NCBI GenBank assembly: GCA_023374045.1 | Contig: CM041782.1 | Location: 188,250,925 to 188,314,924, forward strand | Source of the DNA: Limonium bicolor | Taxonomy: Eukaryota > Streptophyta > Magnoliopsida > Caryophyllales > Plumbaginaceae | DNA length: 64,000 nt | Direction of reading: 5' to 3' | Part shown: in pieces, positions 62,131-64,000 of the stretch | Layout of the letters: the number at the start of each line of letters is the position of its first letter | Position numbering within the stretch: the first letter of the stretch is position 1 | Made by a program: the position numbers and the translations under genes | Notes under the pieces: generated by a model | What the model was told of the DNA's origin: nothing | The model's input: only the letters and a program-made list of their open reading frames with translations | The model's database searches: none

Positions 62131-62282
62131 TTAAAGCACATGTTTGGCTTTACCGATCTTAAAGCATGTTTTGCCTTGTTGAGATCTTTAGATTGTTTCC
62201 CCAATAGTATTTAGATGTTTATTAACCATCTTAGATCATTATTAGATCATTTAATTAAGTTTTTAAGGTTAGGGGTATTTCA
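62131..62282 (-). repeat. 5' LTR remnant of E, 152 bp
   Basis: It matches the end of the full LTRs (58881-59032) and carries the outer terminus beside TSD AAGAG (62283-62287). It is joined to RT sequence at a TGTC shared by both partners (62127-62130), marking a microhomology deletion. Confidence 0.88.
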
Positions 62283-62287
62283 AAGAG

Positions 62288-63855
62288 TGTGAACGTTAGA
62301 TCTTCAGGGAGAATGGATAGACGAGTTACAACGAATTAAGGTCGTGTATATATAAAGATAACACGTGTCCACTGAGAGACCAATATTCCTAATCTGTAAG
62401 GAGGCATGAGGACATACAATACTATAAAAGGATAAGAAAGGAAAACTAAGCCTAAGGTTATCAGAGTCGCGCAGCGGAAGCTAGCAGATCAGTACCTTTG
62501 AGATTGCAAAAGAAGTTAGGAAAATGGTATTTATAAGTTAAGAATTCTCTATACAGAGACTAAGCCATTAACATAGTTATGACTCTCTGATCGAATTATA
62601 AGTGAGATAGATGACATGGAAGCCAGAATGCTTGGTAAGAATTACACATCTTGAACCTATGTTCAAGGATGATATAACGTTGATTACGTGGGCATAATCC
62701 ATTTTAAGGGGTAGAGCAAAAACCGCTTAGCGTATGTTTATGTACTGAGTACGTAAACTACGGTGTGCATAGCACAAAAGAATTTGAGAATTTGTTTTAC
62801 ATAAACATTTTGAGATTTCTCATGGTTATTGCGCACAGAAGATGCGAATACCATACATATTAAATACCTATCTTGTTAACTCCGGTGTGAGTACAAGTTA
62901 AGAGAATTAGTGAAGAGAATTAAGGAGACTTAAGGAATATATGAGATATGAGTCGATAGGAAAGTATGTGTGAGATAAGAATAAGATAACACTATGAGAT
63001 ATCATTTGACATGAGTATGTGGTAGGAAATAGTAATGCTATGAGGTATAAGATGGTGAGAATTGGTATGAGACTGATATAGAACTTAGTAGGAATTAAAG
63101 TCCTGAGGTAATTACTAAGAGATGAATTGGGAATGTTGATGGACTGAGTCCACGCCTTGGAGATGTAATGATTATGATTAGAAGAACTAAAAAGATAGAA
63201 AATTGGAAATTAGTGAATTATTTGATGTTCGAAAATGACGTGGGAGGTGGAACTTGATTTTCTAGGGATCAAGGGAAACCGAACACAAATTGGGGTGGAA
63301 GGATAGTTCAACACTGATGCTGATCACATCAGGGTTGATTCCTGAAACTCCCTACCAGTGGTCACAATTAAATCACGTTAAGGATATAGGCGTTAGGATA
63401 AAATGGAATTGGAGTTGATTGTATTTTCAATTAGAGGAATTATTCCTCACTTGACCTCGTAAAAAGGATTTCCTTTTTACTAAGTCTCGCCCATGAAGTC
63501 GAGGACGCATGAGCCTTTGTCTTCGGACCGGTGACATGGGGAGAACAGATTTGTTTTGTATTCTACCCCACAAAGGCAAGGACGAATGTGCCTTTGTCTA
63601 CGGACCGTAGACATGGGAGAATACGATGGAAATTATGTGATTGTTTTAATCTTCAAAAGGAACAAAGGGAATTTTGAGTGCTATACATGCTTAAGCATGT
63701 TGTGTGATATTTGAATATAAGTATGTGACAGACCTGATGAGTCAATAAGATTAAGTACATATAACCATGATCTATGGAATGAGGTAAGCCGTGTATTCTA
63801 ATAAAATAAGATGAATGGGAACTTTGGGGACAAAGTTCTTTTAAGGGGGGTAGAT
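62288..63855 (+). mobile_element. non-coding interior of B, right part
   Basis: It continues the interior interrupted at 43111 and aligns with A 7500-9043. It includes the GATTACG hairpin and inner polypurine-like tract (62682-62714), a duplicated GGACGCATGAGCC-type motif (63501-63539 and 63577-63614), and the LTR-adjacent polypurine tract (63839-63855). No protein-coding sequence recognised. Confidence 0.8.
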
Positions 63856-64000
63856 TGAAATACCCCAAACCTAAGTATGCTAAGTAAACATAAAGTTATG
63901 ATTTAATAAGGCTAAAACATGCCTTAGAAACATTGGTAGACAATTTAAACCAAGGAAAACACAAGAAAACGTCATAAGGGCAATTTAAGCAAAAATGTGC
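63856..64000 (+). repeat. start of 3' LTR of B
   Basis: It begins TGAAATACCCC after the polypurine tract and matches the B 5' LTR at 16790 closely. It is cut by the window end. Confidence 0.9.

Larger units (their letters stand above)
43112..62282 (-). mobile_element. element E: Ty3/gypsy chromovirus-like tandem with AlkB gene
   Basis: One insertion of 19.2 kb in B, flanked by AAGAG (43107-43111 and 62283-62287). Read on the minus strand: 5' LTR fragment (62131-62282), truncated interior with RT to integrase (59033-62130), full LTR (54246-59032), full interior with gag, AlkB and pol (47967-54245), and full LTR (43112-47966). LTR ends TGAAATACCCC...GGGGTGTTACA, the tRNA-Met primer site, 4.8-kb LTRs and the chromodomain-like integrase tail suggest the Tekay/Del group. 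The tandem could arise by unequal recombination between LTRs followed by deletion. Confidence 0.85.

Overview
The window is repetitive plant nuclear DNA. It is AT-rich, has no intact single-copy host gene, and is almost entirely nested LTR retrotransposons. The plant origin follows from Ty3/gypsy elements of chromovirus (Tekay/Del-like) and Tat types, primer sites complementary to plant initiator tRNA-Met, a hAT-type MITE, and a fragment of the plastid rbcL gene. I cannot name the species.

Nesting, reconstructed from LTR ends and target-site duplications (TSDs). Element A fills 1-16789: 5' LTR 1-4105 (its start lies outside the window), interior 4106-9043, 3' LTR from 9044. Its 5' LTR contains an rbcL fragment (2362-2594) and a solo LTR, G (2673-4016, TSD GTAAC). 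Its 3' LTR is interrupted by a solo LTR, F (12417-16594), and at 16790 by element B. B runs to the end of the window. Its 5' LTR is split by element C (20229-38145, TSD GTGAT), and C's truncated 3' LTR is in turn split by element D (28679-37005). B's interior holds a hAT MITE (40167-40599, TSD GTCCCGAG) and element E (43112-62282, TSD AAGAG). B's 3' LTR starts at 63856.

A, B, C and F share LTR ends (TGAAATACCCC...GGGGTGTTACA). A, B and C share long interiors without recognisable gag or pol, like LARD elements. E lies on the minus strand and has the same LTR ends, the same tRNA-Met primer site and a similar polypurine tract. It encodes gag, protease, RT, RNase H, integrase and a chromodomain-like tail, so it represents the likely autonomous partner. 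E is a tandem LTR-interior-LTR-interior-LTR structure inside one pair of TSDs, with one interior largely deleted. D is a Tat-type element on the minus strand with a decayed antisense coding region on the plus strand.

The most unusual feature is an uninterrupted AlkB-type 2OG-Fe(II) dioxygenase reading frame (51626-52365, minus strand) between the gag zinc knuckle and the protease of E. It has the iron ligands HxD...H and the RxNxTxR signature. The gag region shows several GT-AG intron candidates, and the AlkB frame sits where alternative splicing could give Gag alone, Gag-AlkB or Gag-Pol. The splicing model is inference and depends on one presumed one-base lesion in gag. Other notable signals are hairpin arrays in five different LTRs whose stems change in a compensatory way, a conserved hairpin in the non-coding interiors, duplicated polypurine tracts, and a 35-bp direct repeat flanking D.
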